NCBI GenBank assembly: GCA_033675265.1
Contig: JAUJYZ010000543.1
Coordinates: 477,501-541,500 of the forward strand
From: Actinostola sp. cb2023
Taxonomy: Eukaryota; Cnidaria; Anthozoa; Actiniaria; Actinostolidae
Direction: 5' to 3'
Length of the DNA stretch: 64,000 nt
Shown here: piece by piece, positions 37,701 to 50,700 of the stretch
Numbering within the stretch: the stretch's first letter is position 1
Layout: each line of letters begins with the position of its first letter
Made by a program: the position numbers and the translations under genes
The notes under the pieces: generated by a model
The model's input: only the letters and a program-made list of their open reading frames with translations
What the model was told of the DNA's origin: nothing
Databases searched by the model: none

Positions 37701-38007
37701 TTCGAAGATTTGGTTCAACTTTGCTATTAGGAATTGTGTTTTTTAATCGATTTATTTCATGTGCTTGAGGCACCGTGTAAGGGGGACAGTTTCTCATGGA
37801 AAACGCACTGGCGCGTGACGCGCATGCGTAGTTATATGGGGGGACGTTTAATAATGGGGAGACGCTTAATAATGTCACACCGGCTCTGTACGCGTGATTG
37901 ACCTAAGCATGACCTAAGCAAATATAAATCTGTCAAAACCAACACCATTGGCGAGTTTCCAGAGTTTAATATTTCAGCATGGAAGTGAGACAGACGCCAC
38001 GTTAGCC

Positions 38008-39430
38008 CAGAGTCTCGTTCTTCTTCGGACTCGTCCTTCGGACCAGAGTGAAGCTGGTTTCAGGTTTTTGGTGTCAGGTTTTTGACTCAGATTATTAGAT
38101 CTGGTGTCAGGTTTTTTTCCGGGGGGCACGACGGCAATCAGCCTTTAATTCGTTCTATCTCTTGATAAACGTTTCGAAATACAATCACACGTAACAACAT
38201 CTTAGAGACTGGGCTTTAGCCGCTCCTGAATACATTCTTAGTGTTAGACTTTCACTTAAAAGTAAATAAATAGCGGTGTCAGATTTTTTGGTGTTTGATC
38301 TCTGTGTTCATACCACAAATATTTCTCTCGTATCATGTTGTAGTATCACGTTGCTCTAAATAAAACATTGTCACGCTGATCCCCAACCCTATAAGACCTA
38401 TCCAAAGAACATTACACACTTACACTATGTATTCTCTCATTTATTTATCAACTTTTGCAGTGGAAATCTTTCTAAACGGACAAATATCGCTTGGTGTCAG
38501 ATTTTAGAATCAGGTTTTTGCAGTCCGAGTCACGTTCAACAAGGTTCACATTACCGCGTGCGATTCAAGTTGAGAATCTGCTCAAATTAAAGAACCTGTA
38601 TCGGTTTATATGTAGTACAGTCGATATACTTCAAGTTGCATGGACTTTGCAGTGAAAATCTTTCTAAACGGACAAGTATCGCTTGGTGTCAGATTTTAGA
38701 TTTTTGCAGTCCGAGTCACGTTCAACAAGGTTCACGTTACACCCATCTTTCCCCCGTAGGCGATACTTGTCCGTTTAGAAAGATTTTCACTGCAAAGTCC
38801 ATGCAACTTGAAGTATCTCGACTGTAGTACATAAAAACCGACACAGGTTCTTTAATTTGAGCAGATTCTCAACTTAAATCGCACGTGGTAACGTGAACCT
38901 TGTTGAACGTGACTGACTGCAAAAATCTGATTCTAAAATCTGATACCACGCGGTACGTGTCCGTTTAAAAAGGTTTTGACTTTGAAGTTGATAAATAAGT
39001 GAGAGAATACATAGTGTAAGTGTGTAATGTTCTTTGGATAGGTCTTATAGGGTTGGGGATCAGCGTGACAAGCAACGTGATACTACAACATGATACGAGA
39101 GAAATATTTGTGGTATGAACACAGAGATCAAACACCAAAAAATCTGACACCGCTATTTATTTACTTTTACGTGAAAGTCTAACACTAAGAATGTATTCAG
39201 GAGCGGCTAAAGCCCAGTCTCTAAGGTGTTGTTACATGTGATTGCATTTCGAAACGTTTATCAAGAGATAGAACGAATTAAAGGCTGATTGCCGTCGTGC
39301 CCCCCGGAAAAAAACCTGACACCAGATCTAATAATCTGAGTCAAAAACCTGACACCAAAAATCTGAAACCAGCTTCACTCCGGTGTCCTTCGGACTCGCT
39401 CTCTCTCGTCCTTCGGACTTCGAGACTCTG
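38008..39430. mobile_element. 1.4-kb foldback element with ~680-base inverted arms
   Basis: The ends CAGAGTCTCG (38008) and CGAGACTCTG (to 39430) are inverted. The arms match nearly throughout: e.g. AAGCTGGTTTCAGGTTTTTG with its inverse, CCAACCCTATAAGACCTATC with its inverse, and TTTCTAAACGGACAAGTATC with its inverse. The arms meet around 38700-38760. Small indels differ between the arms (e.g. a ~12-base segment present in only one). There is no transposase. Confidence 0.92.
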
Positions 39431-39957
39431 CCGGGAACCAGGGTAGTCGTGAGTTTGATTATAACTAGAATCCTGACCTTTCAATATCTTGAAGATCTCA
39501 AACTGCTTTCAAATAATCTAAGATTAAATAACTACTTGAGTCCTGTGTGTCGTTTGTTTAGCGATTAGAGCGGTTTTCCGCGAATTCAGGGACCGGAGAG
39601 TAGCTTGCTCCCTTATCTGCTGAGTTATCTTGAAACTCGATACGATCAAATACTTGGCATTTTGTGTCCGACGAAAAATTAAAAAAAAGAAAGTGTATTT
39701 TCTAACTCGGGCTTCCTCCGGAAGTGCCCGAGTAATGACAGAACACACACAGATCACACGTAACATGCCATACTGTCCTTGAATAGCAAATAAAACTTGA
39801 ATTCGGTCTATGAGCTTTGACAGTCATAACGGTCAATTATAAGCCACCTAGCCAGTAGCCTCTCTAACTCTAGACGGACAGCTATTAAAACTTACTCGTG
39901 GCAGAGCTTGATTTCTGATACAAAATCGTCTTGATTTGCATAGACTTGCTTTAACTC

Positions 39958-40356
39958 CCGGGGGGGGCACTAAGGGTATTTTTGGGTAGGGGTGTGCCGC
40001 GGACACCTCAAAACCCTGACCCTATCCCAGACCTAAAATTTTGATATTCCATACCCTATCCCAGACTAAAGCTTTAAAATGTACACCCTATCCCAGACTA
40101 AAGCTTAAAAATGTATACCCTATCCAGATATTGAAAGCGTGCTAAAGGGATATGTAAATTGATAGCGACTGATAGTGGCGTTATTGCGGAAACCATACCC
40201 TATACCAGACCAAAACGTACCCGATCCCAGCCTAAAAAGGCAAAAAACGATACCCTACCCCAGACCTGGGAGCTCAAAAACCATACCCTATCCCGTGGCA
40301 CATACCCGTATAGCGTATATAGGGGAGTACCCCCCCCCCCCCCCCCCCCCCCCCCG
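39958..40356. mobile_element. Poly-G/C-ended element
   Basis: Left CCCGGGGGGGGCACTAAGGG, right AGGGGAGTACC followed by ~30 C and GGGC. The interior has repeated CCCTATCCCAGACTAAAGCT blocks and GGCACATACCCGTATAGCGT. The last ~37 bases before the C run also occur at 28351-28390. I recall similar elements from many marine invertebrate genomes. Confidence 0.75.
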
Positions 40357-40625
40357 GGCTTTAACTTTGATTTTCTCGGCCAAACTTACCGGTATCTTGA
40401 AAATTATAGTAGAACAAGATTTTATACATCTGTGGATATGCCGTAAGTAATATTTAGATACAATATGAGCGGCCGTGTTGATATAAAATCTACACTGATC
40501 ACGAGCCGAATGTCTTGTTTAAATCAGCTACTATAGAAATAGCCTGATTTTCAGACGGCTCATGTGTCACACTATAGAAACTTTATGCAATGTAAAAAAA
40601 ACATCCATTTTCTGCAAAAATTGTT

Positions 40626-40631
40626 TTTATT
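40626..40631 (-). terminator. Candidate TIAM poly(A) signal
   Basis: AATAAA on the minus strand (TTTATT as given), about 230 bases beyond the TIAM stop codon at 40862. Confidence 0.5.
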
Positions 40632-40861
40632 TCATAATCTTTGAATCATAAATAACTGAGTTATACAACCTTTACTGTGAGTAACAAATACTATCAAGAA
40701 TATAAATATACGTAGAAAACTGTCTCCTCCCCCACGTAGATGTATTGTAAATGCATCTTTGAGATCATATAAATTATATTTTTTTGCACGTAAAACTCCG
40801 ACTGAGCTCTACAAACTCCATTAGGCCATCACGTCACCCAGTTACCATGGCAACTAAAATG

Positions 40862-41246
40862 TCAGTATGTTCCCATGTCAACCGGTCTTGCGTCAGCGCC
40901 TTGTACCACTACACTAACTCGATCACACAAATTAGTATCACTATGGTTCGAGGCTACGCTTTGAAACATTTGCATATACTGATGGTGTTCTCCCTCGAGT
41001 AGCGACGACCGTCGCGTCTGCGCTTCTTCGGGATTGTGGCTAAACGATCGCCGCAGAAGACCAGCATCGGGTTGAGTACGCAGAAAGTGGCCAGTGCCAG
41101 GAAATGTTGAGTTCAGATTTGTGTTTGCGCCGTCTGTTCGCCGGAAACTGTGAGATCTGATGGTCGTCGCAGTGGATCCTGCTTTTATTCCTCGCTTTAT
41201 GGCTTCTTTGACGCTTCGTACTGCCTCTCGTTGCTCGGCTGCCGTT
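40862..41246 (-). CDS. TIAM1: TIAM exon 30: PH C-terminal helix and short tail
   Basis: Begins with the closing PH helix ([19 protein letters not shown]) and continues ~105 residues rich in Ser, Arg and Thr to a TGA at 40862. It is shorter than the vertebrate TIAM1 tail. [10 protein letters not shown] could be a kinase site; no PDZ ligand is evident at the end (DMGTY). Confidence 0.9.
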
Positions 41247-44200
41247 CTGACAAAACAAACATTCAAACCGTACTCGCAACTGATAATTGTTAAAATCCAG
41301 AAGGCCCAGTGGAAGATTAGCTATGGTAAACTGGTGTCTTTTGTAAATGTTTTTTATATATAGCTAATTGCATAATCGTTGTCAGGTTGAAAATCATGAA
41401 AGCTATGACCAAAAGGAATTCTGGGAAATTAAAACTCTCAAATAACACCGTCAAATCATCGACCTTTCTATCCAGACTTGTAGGATCTTAGTTAAATAGC
41501 TCATATACCTTCAAAACTACGAGAACATTGAATATATCTGAATGTAATGCGGGTCATGAACTGATTTCCCATCCATCCTTGCGGTCTCAGCTTCTATGAT
41601 TTATGATTTTCAACCCGACAACGATTATGCAATTAGCTATATACCTTCTTTAAATAAAGTTCATTCATTCATTCATTCATTCATTCATTCATTCATTCAT
41701 TCATTCATTCATTCATTCATTCATTCATTCATTCATTCATTCATTCATTCATTCATTCATTCATTCATTCATTCATTCATTCATTCATTCATTCATTCAT
41801 TCATTCATTCATTCATTCATTCATTCATTCATTCGTAATCATAGATTTCTCGTACGCTCGCGTGCAATTTTGATACTCTTTGAAAAACACACTCGTGCAA
41901 ATTAATTCCAAATTGATCTCGAAACCGTATGATTACCTATACAAATTAAAACTAAAATTAAAATTCGTACAAAGAATACTGCGCGCAACGTTGTAGGGTA
42001 CTAGTTAGCCTCCGCAGGCAACTCTAAAATACTAAAACTCTATCAGATGGGTTTCCTGTGGCGCTGCATCGAAGAGGGCAGAGGGAGACTGGAGACGAGG
42101 GGAGGGGAAACAAAAAAACAAAGGGATCCCAGAAGAGGGGGTGCATGCGGAGGAGGCTAGGTACTAGTGTGCGTGGGCAATCCTTACTTGCTGGCAAATA
42201 GATAAGTGCATTCTTGTCTGCCAAGTTCTGTGGTATCGCTGATGTTGACCAGCTCCCACGAATGGAGAGTTTCTGAAAAAAGGAATCGATAATAAATCAA
42301 TAACGAACTCTTTACAGTTTCTTTTTTTACAATTTAGTCCGGCTCTAAACTCCGCCCATCCAAACTCAGAGTATATATATGTATATCGTAGATATGCTTA
42401 TGCTTGCGTGGTCACCCCATGAATATCTCGATAACTACGCATTTTATATCGGGCTTATTTTACATGTACTTGTATCAATAGAGCCTTAAAATTTACCCCA
42501 GCACAACTTCTTACCGTCTGTAGCCCAGCGGTGATCTCGTAGTATTAGCGATGTCACAGGAATCAGTGTTCTTAACTTGATTTCCTCGGGCGACTTAACT
42601 GATGAACTCTGCGAAGTTAAACAGCACGTGGTCAAGAGACGCATGCACAACTTACTGACAGACAGACAGACAGACAGATGGACAAACATAGATAGACGGA
42701 TAGATGGACACACAGATAGACAGATAGACACACAGATAGACAGACAGATGGACACACAGATAGACAGATGGACACACAGATAGACACACAGATAGACAGA
42801 TGGACAGACAGATAGACAGATAGATGGACACACAGATAGACAGACAGATGGACACAGATAGACAGATGGACACACAGATAGACAGACAGATGGACACACA
42901 GATAGACAGACAGATGGACACACATATAGACAGATGGACACACAAATAGACAGACAGATGGACACACAGATAGACAGATGGACACACAGATGGACAGACA
43001 GATGGACACACAGATAGACAGATGGACACACAGATAGACAGATGGACACACATGCAGATAGACAGACAGATGGACACAGATAGATGGATACACAGACAGA
43101 CAGATAGACACACAGATGGACAGATGGACACATAAACGGATAGACACACAATAGACAGACAGACTGTCACAGACAGCATACTTACTTTTTCCTTCTTGCG
43201 AGATTTAGATTCCATATAGATTAATATTACTACTTTTTCAAATACTGCAAACATAACAAAACAAAAACCCACTGAATTAAAAAAAGTGTTGATCCAAAGT
43301 TAGGTTAGGCCGATGAATTAAGGATGTGGGTTTCCTGTGCCGATAATTGAGAAGCCGGACTGGGGTACCGCAGGGGGAGGAGAGGGGGAGCCGTGAATGT
43401 GGTATAAAAAAAGACTGGGCAAAACTAACAACTCACCGAAAATATGCATCACTGAGTTTGTAGTTTTCTTATGGATTCGTGGCGATGCGGGATATTTTAA
43501 CTTTAGGGTGCCACTACGAGGCTCATCCGGGCAATTTAACCACGTGGCCTTCCCATGATGCAGTAGTCTGTCGATCGTGACGTCAGAAACCTAAATATGG
43601 TAAAGAGTTATCCGATGTAAATCAGTTTTAGGAGAGATGGAACTTGGAGCAAAATTGTCATAGTTGCGGGAAGTAGTATGTAGTCTTACCTCGGCACCGT
43701 ATTCTTCAACAATCTGGTTAAATACTGGCGCAAATCGTTCTGTGATTCGCTGCATCTCATTGATGTGACTAGCAACCTTTTCGACAGCAACAACGGCCTC
43801 TGTGAGTAGAAACAACATCAAACACATGAATGATTGAATCTATGATTGTATGACCAGACAAAGATGGCGACTGTACATTTTACCCAGTAATCCTTTGCGA
43901 ACCTAGATCTACAATTTTTCCGGGACGTTCACAGTACAGAGCAGGTAACAGCTTCACACTTGCAAATTTGGCATTTCCAAAACTCTCTAAAGTTTCTACG
44001 AGATAGTGGTTTATGCGCGCAAAGGATTGTGGTAAAATATACAGCCGCCATCTTGTTTTTGGACAGCGGATTGTAAAACGTACGTGATGGGCTTCCTGTG
44101 TGTTTTACTACTCACCTAATAAGACTTCGTATTCTTCAGATTTCTTTTCTAACATTTTTAGTATAGTTCTCATCAGCAATGGATATCGTAGAATTCTCTG

Positions 44201-47200
44201 AAAGCAAAATACGTAAGAATAAGATTCTTTGTGAATCTGAACGAACAGAAAAGGCTTTTATGCGATTGTGGAAGAAGAGCAGAGGAAAGAGAGGAAAAGA
44301 GGCAAAAAAGCGCAGCGCAGAGCAGCGCAGAGCAGCGCAGAGCAGCGCAGAGCAGCGCAGAGCAGCGCAGAGCAGCGCAGAGCAGCGCAGAGCAGCGCAC
44401 AGCAGCAGAGCAGAGCAGAGCAGAGCAGAGCAGAGCAGAGCAGAGCAGAGCAGAGCAGAGCAGAGCAGAGCAGAGCAGAGCAGAGCAGAGCAGAGCAGAG
44501 CAGAGCAGAGCAGAGCAGAGCAGAGCAGAGCAGAGCAGAGCAGAGCAGAGCAGCGCAGAGCAGCGCAGAGCAGCGCAGAGCAGCGCAGAGCAGCGCAGAG
44601 CAGCGCAGAGCAGCTCAGAGCAGAGCAGCGCAGAGCAGCGCAGAGCAGCGCAGAGCAGCGCAGAGCAGCGCAGAGCAGCGCAGAGCAGAGCAGAGCAGCG
44701 CAGAGCAGCGCAGAGCACTGAGAGCAGCGCAGAGCACTGAGAGCAGCGCAGAGCACTGAGAGCAGAGCAGAGCAGACATCAGAGCAGAGCAGAGCAGACA
44801 TCTATCTACCTGTATTGGTTTAATAAGATATGACTCAAGGGTTCCTGAATGCTGGTTCTTTGGATTTCTCGCATCCAAGAAATTCCTAAGATCTTCATTT
44901 TTCCCTGTGAAGAACCGACGATAAAACATTGAGGACAAAACTCCATTGCGCTTCCTGTGTAAACAATGACCGCGCATACCTGGACCAAGAAGCTCAACAA
45001 CCCGCGAATGACTCGAACAAAAAGCGCTGTATAACTTGAAATGTTCGGTGTAGTTCAGGAATGTCTCTCCTATGGCATAAATTATATTCTGTAGAGAGAA
45101 AAAAAAGCTGAGACATTTATTAAAGGTGGCTTTGTGAGAGCCAGTCGTCAGTCAACAAGGTTGCCATGGTAACTGTTACGTCATCATTCGTTTGCTAAAG
45201 CGTGCGTCAGACCCACATAAAATAATAATGATTTAGTATTTATAATGCGCTTTTTAACATCAAATGATCAAAAGACAGTACAATAGTAGTGACAATTTTT
45301 ATTTTTTGGGGGGGGGGGGGATATTCCTGGGACAGTCTTGATACAAGATATTTGTCTTGTTCGCTGTGCAAGACATTCATCCATTCATTCTTTCTCTTTT
45401 CACGAGGATACAAAGTTAGAAACACAGAACGACAAAGAATTGAGAGCGGATTCGAAACACGGCGGTAAGCATTGCTCGACGACAAAGTACCTGGAACTTG
45501 GAGATTCCATCGAAGGTTTCAAAACCGATCTCCGATTCGATGGTTCCTTCCAGCTCCTGTAGAAATGTCTTTTGAAAGTCTAGTATTTCGTCAACGGTGC
45601 TCACTAAAGCTTTGACCTGAAATGAACAACCAGAAATAAACATCATTGGACTGGGCTTCCTGTTGACGGGGAGGGATTGGAACAAGTTTCGAGCCAAGTT
45701 CCCCTCGGCCATAATAACATTGGCGGCCATATTGAATTATGGGATGCCTAGGGTGCAAGCTAGTAACCATTTGGCCATGAAAAATTACGAAAACTTAATT
45801 TAAAGCAATGAATTTGTACAAAATTATACAACAATACACAACACATGTAGATAGTAAGTCATACAACTGTTGACGCGACTCCACACTTTACAGTTTTGGG
45901 TCATTTGCACCCTGGGCATCCCATAATGTATTAGCCAAACAATAGAATCCAAATTGGCCGCCGTATCGGTAAAAAGGTCTATTGGAAAATTGCCTGAGAA
46001 GTTTCGTGACATAATGAAATCACTAAGAATGTACCAGACTAAAAGCTTGTTCAACTCTGGGCTTCCTGTTGACCGGGAGGGACTGGAACAAGTTTCGAGT
46101 CAAGTCCCCCTCGGCCATAACAAAGTCAAGGGTTCCCATAAGGGGTTGCGTGCGCAGCTGAACACTCACCTCTGATTGGGTCATAAAGTTCTCGTCTTTT
46201 AAAGGATCTAAATATCTATTCAAGAGCAGCTTTAAGTCCTGGCAAAAAATAATAATTGAGAGTTGAATTATCGTTCCCAATTTACAAAACCTGCACAACG
46301 CAGTCCCATAGAAGCTCAGTATACGATATACTAACGGTGCAACAAGCGCGCAATATTGCAGTGGCAATATGATTGCAGCTTGTGTTCACCTCTGCAATTG
46401 TGGCCAAGCGTTCTGACGTACAATGAGTATTTCTGTAATATTGCGCGCGACAAATTGCAGAGTTGAACACACACTGAAATTGTGCCATTGTGGGCAATGT
46501 CAAGTGCAATGTTGCACCGCGTGTGTTTTCACTACCATCACATGCGTTCCTTCAGTGCGCAACATGCAACACGCATGCAACAGTTGGTATTGCGTACCTT
46601 GACGTACGATCGTTCCGTATCTAAAAGCTCTACGATACTTTTACGTACCTTGACGTACGATCGTTCCGTATCTAAAAGCTCTACGATAACTTTACTTTAC
46701 GTACGTATCTAAAAGCTCTACGATAACTTTACGTACCTTGACGTACGATCGTTCCGTATCTAAAAGCTCTACGATAACTTTACGTACCTTTACGTACGAT
46801 CGTTCCGTATCTAAAAGCTCTACGATAACTTTACGTAGCTTGTATCTGCGATAACTTTACGTACCTTTACGTACGATCGTTCCGTATCTAAAAGCTCTAC
46901 GATAACTTTACGTAGCTTGTCTGCGTCTGTTAGCTGTACGGTGGATTTGGGTTCGTCGTCAGTGTACTCCAACTGTTGTCTACAGAATATTGTTACTTGC
47001 TCTGCTTGCTGCAAAAACACGGAGATTTACCAGTCAGAAGTGAGTGATGATGACAACGTTGATGATGATAACGTTGATGATGATGATGACGATGAGGACG
47101 ATTGACAGTGCTGCTGCTGTTGATGATGGTAATAATTATTATAATGATGATGATGTGATGATGATGAATGATGATGATGAATGATGATGATGATGATGAT

Positions 47201-47663
47201 GATGATTTATGATGAATGATGATGATAAATTATGATGATGATGAATAATAATGATGACGATAACGTTGATGATGAGGAAGATTGGCAGTGCTGCTGCTGT
47301 TGATGATGGTAATAATTATTATAATGATGATGATGAACGATGATGATGATGAACGATGATGATGTGATGATGAATGATGATGATGATGAAGGCATAGTTT
47401 CACCTGCAGCAGTTCATCTACTGTTTTATTGTATTCTAATGGCGGGGTTTGACATGCTTCTGACGTGTGAACACTGCTTGCTTCACCATCCACGTTCACT
47501 GCAAAACAATATGATTATAATCACTTCAATAGAGTGATTCCAATAAACCTGGGCACTACTAATTAGTTGTCAGTGTTTATTAGATGCAAAGAAACAAAAG
47601 AGTGAGTGTCTAATAGTGTGTATCGGTGGAGTTAGTAATGCCCAGGTTTATTGGAATCACTAT

Positions 47664-47720
<57 letters not shown>

Positions 47721-50700
47721 TAATAATAATAATAATAATAACGAAGTAATTGTAACTTAGAGTGTTATGATTGGTCATCTCGCAGTCGATATCTTACAAT
47801 ATGGACTTCTAAGGTACTAATCTTCCTCGCAGCCGTGTTTAGTTTCGTCACGCAACGCTATCGTTGCGTGACGACACTGAAACACGGCTGCGAGGAAGAC
47901 TACTAAGGTACGAGCCTACAGTAGAACCCACGATCTCAATCACTCAAGCTACAATACCAATAACGTAATACCAATAGTTCGCGATAGCGAGGTCCAATGC
48001 ACATTCAAGGCCTCTCAATCCAACGAATACACTTCCATCATGGCGAGTTCAAGATATCCGGGAACGAGAAAGGGTAAAGTCACTCTCTGACCCAGGTCCT
48101 ACGCGCTCATTAATTGAAGGATCACGCCGCACGTGATGCGTGCCCTCGTCGCACCATACTTACTCAGCGGTGGAGGGACAATCATGTCACATAGTTCGCT
48201 GTCTTCAATGTTATCACTGTAGAAAGAAAGAAAAAAGTCCGTTCTGTTAATCTCACATGTACATATGGCATTGCCTGTGAGTACATAGAGTTGTTTTCGT
48301 ATGAGTGGGAAACCTACGGTACGGAGTTACGGTACGGAAACGAAGATATTCTATTCAACCAATCACAGCGCGCAAAATCATTGCTCCTGAACCAATCAGA
48401 ATGCTTGGATATGGCACGGTCACCGCACGGCACGAACCGTACCGTAACTATTTTGTCTCACCTTAGTTTAGGAGGAGGTTTGATGACTAAACTAGATATG
48501 ATTGCATCAGAAGTCACTTTGTCAGCGATTGGCGGCTCGTCTCGTGGTGAACTAAGTTCGAGTTTAACACAAGAATCTGAGAAAACAACATGTTAAATGA
48601 GAAGTCAGTAATCATCGTAACAATTCATTTTTACAAAAAGATAACAAATATTCTGCAAGGTTCGAGGATGTTTCATAGGCAAAACCAATAAACAGAGCGC
48701 GCGACTGAAGTTAGCTTACCCCAGAATGCCGACACTTACAGTTTACAAATAGTCCCTTTTCGCGTTCACAGATACCGCTGTAAAACCGCTGTACTTATTG
48801 ACATCAAACGCATTTGTACATTTGTACAGGGTTAGCCTCGAGTCAGTGTAAATTATTCACAAACCAACAAGAACACGAAAATATTTTGACATAAAACAAT
48901 ATAATTTTTTTGAATTGCACGGACTGGTTTCTGAATCGAGGCTAAGCCTGTACAAATGCGTCTTTTGTCATGGACAGCGGTCATCTCTAAACAACGCGAA
49001 ACTGGAGTATTATATCTTTACGGCCACCCAACAATGCCGAGAGGATGTACCACCACACATTTACATGCTATTATCATTACAGAATGCCATTTTTAATTTT
49101 TGATTTTTCACCCAGTTGTAAAACGCACTGAGATCCAAATTTAGTGCCTTAATTCAATAAGTAATGTTTATTAAATTTAGTCCCGAGGTGGCCGTTCTGG
49201 AGAGGTTCGACTGTATTATTATTATTTATTACAGCTATTCACCTTGTAGTGCTTCTTTTAGATCTTCTAGAGGGTTTTTCTCGACGTCTACGACTGGTAC
49301 GTCATTTACTGAAAGGATCTCATCACCCGCTAGTACTCCTATAGAATAAAGCAAAGCAATCCTCAGTAACTTAGTTTTACCATAGAACATAGATCATCAT
49401 CAGCCCACTGCCTCTTACCCATACCCCGGCATACAGATAGTTCTTTTCAGCGAAGTAGGGAGGGGAGGGAGAGGTCAGTGGAATAGGGAGGGGAGGGAGA
49501 GGTCAGTGGAGTAGGGCTGAGAGCTGAGAAACTCACAGATAAAAGCATAAATTTCAATACAGTTTTTACGATCCAATATCATTTTTTCGGGGGAAGGGGG
49601 TGGGGGCATCTGTTCCCCCTGCCCCCCTCCCCTACGCCCCTGGTTCTCTTACCTTGTGCTTGTGCAAGTCGTCCTTTCTCCACACGACTGATGTACAACG
49701 CACCATCTTTGCTGGCAACTGACAAACCTGCATGTATAAGCATTGCAAGTGAAAAACGAGCAGGAAAGAACTCGTAATATGACAATAATGTAACAACGTA
49801 TATTCACACATTGCGCTAATGTCTCGCAAATGTCGTGGATTATTTCACATGACAATAATAATTTGGGGCTAATCATCCTTCCTTGCAGCTGGCGGCTAAA
49901 TTACGAAGGACGCAGCTCAACGTGGTCGAGTCGAAGGCATATAAAGGCGCACTATGCAGCCACCATACGACCTGACCACGGAGCACAGCTCAGATCGAAA
50001 TGGTAGCTACGTTAATTTATCGTAAGAAGCAAGAAAGCAGAAAGGTACTAGTGATCATATCCAATGTGCTAACGTACAATCCTGTCATGTTTAGTCTAAT
50101 GCATTTCTCTTGCAAATGCTGTGGATCTGTTTGCGCGTTGAGGCGTACTGTCATGGTAGTTAAGAATACTACCAGGGACTTTACGCAACGACGACGCGAG
50201 ACTTCACGACGGTGTTCGTGATCGAAAAAGACTGGGACGATAACCTCTGCCGTCCACTTGTCATGTTAACATTACGCATCAAGGAGACCGAGAGCACGAC
50301 TGCAGCCATCGTGCATGAATTCCTTGATAACTACGCATGCGTACCGGAAATTGGTGACGTATTTTTGTTGTTAACGCCGTCGTGCAGGCTCTAGTACTAA
50401 GTCCAAGTAATTCTTACCAAAATCAAGACCATCGACTTCAAGAGATTTGGTCAATTCGACTTTGTACACACACTTTTGACATAGCCTTAGATGGGTGTAA
50501 TTCTAAACAAAGTATCGATAAGCAATCAATCTTTAACCGATCATATAAGGTGATTAAAGTCATGTGAATGCTACAAGTCACGTGGCAAATCAATATAGCC
50601 AAGTCACGTGATAAATCAACATTGCCCGTATTTGGTGTTATAAGTCACGTGCGTGAATGTCACAAGTCACGTGATAAATCAACATTGACCGTATTTGGTG

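Larger units (their letters stand above)
29701..37883. mobile_element. Putative 8.2-kb element with similar inverted ends
   Basis: The left end (29701) reads CCGGTGTAATAT then ACCGTCCCCCATGACAAACT; the right end (to 37883) read inverted gives CCGGTGTGACATTATTAAG then CGTCTCCCC and CATGAGAAACTGTCCCCC. Inside, 66-bp hairpin repeats lie on one strand near the left (30320-30630) and on the other near the right (33598-36806). No transposase is recognised. The boundaries are inferred from short imperfect matches; it could instead be several smaller elements. Confidence 0.35.

Noticed and set aside
40784..41363. Plus-strand frames of 67-72 residues
   Set aside because: Shadows of the last TIAM exon, whose minus-strand reading matches the PH helix and tail in phase.
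41596..41838. 'FIHS' repeat protein
   Set aside because: (ATTC)n microsatellite.
42486..43272. Cys/Val/Ser-rich frames up to 221 residues
   Set aside because: Read-through of the GACA-type array; the true coding pieces are the short TIAM exons 27 and 28 at its edges.
44136..44977. Ala/Ser/Leu/Cys-rich frames of 160-220 residues
   Set aside because: Translations of (AGAGC)n repeats in TIAM intron 23; only 44810-44904 and 44116-44197 are real exons.
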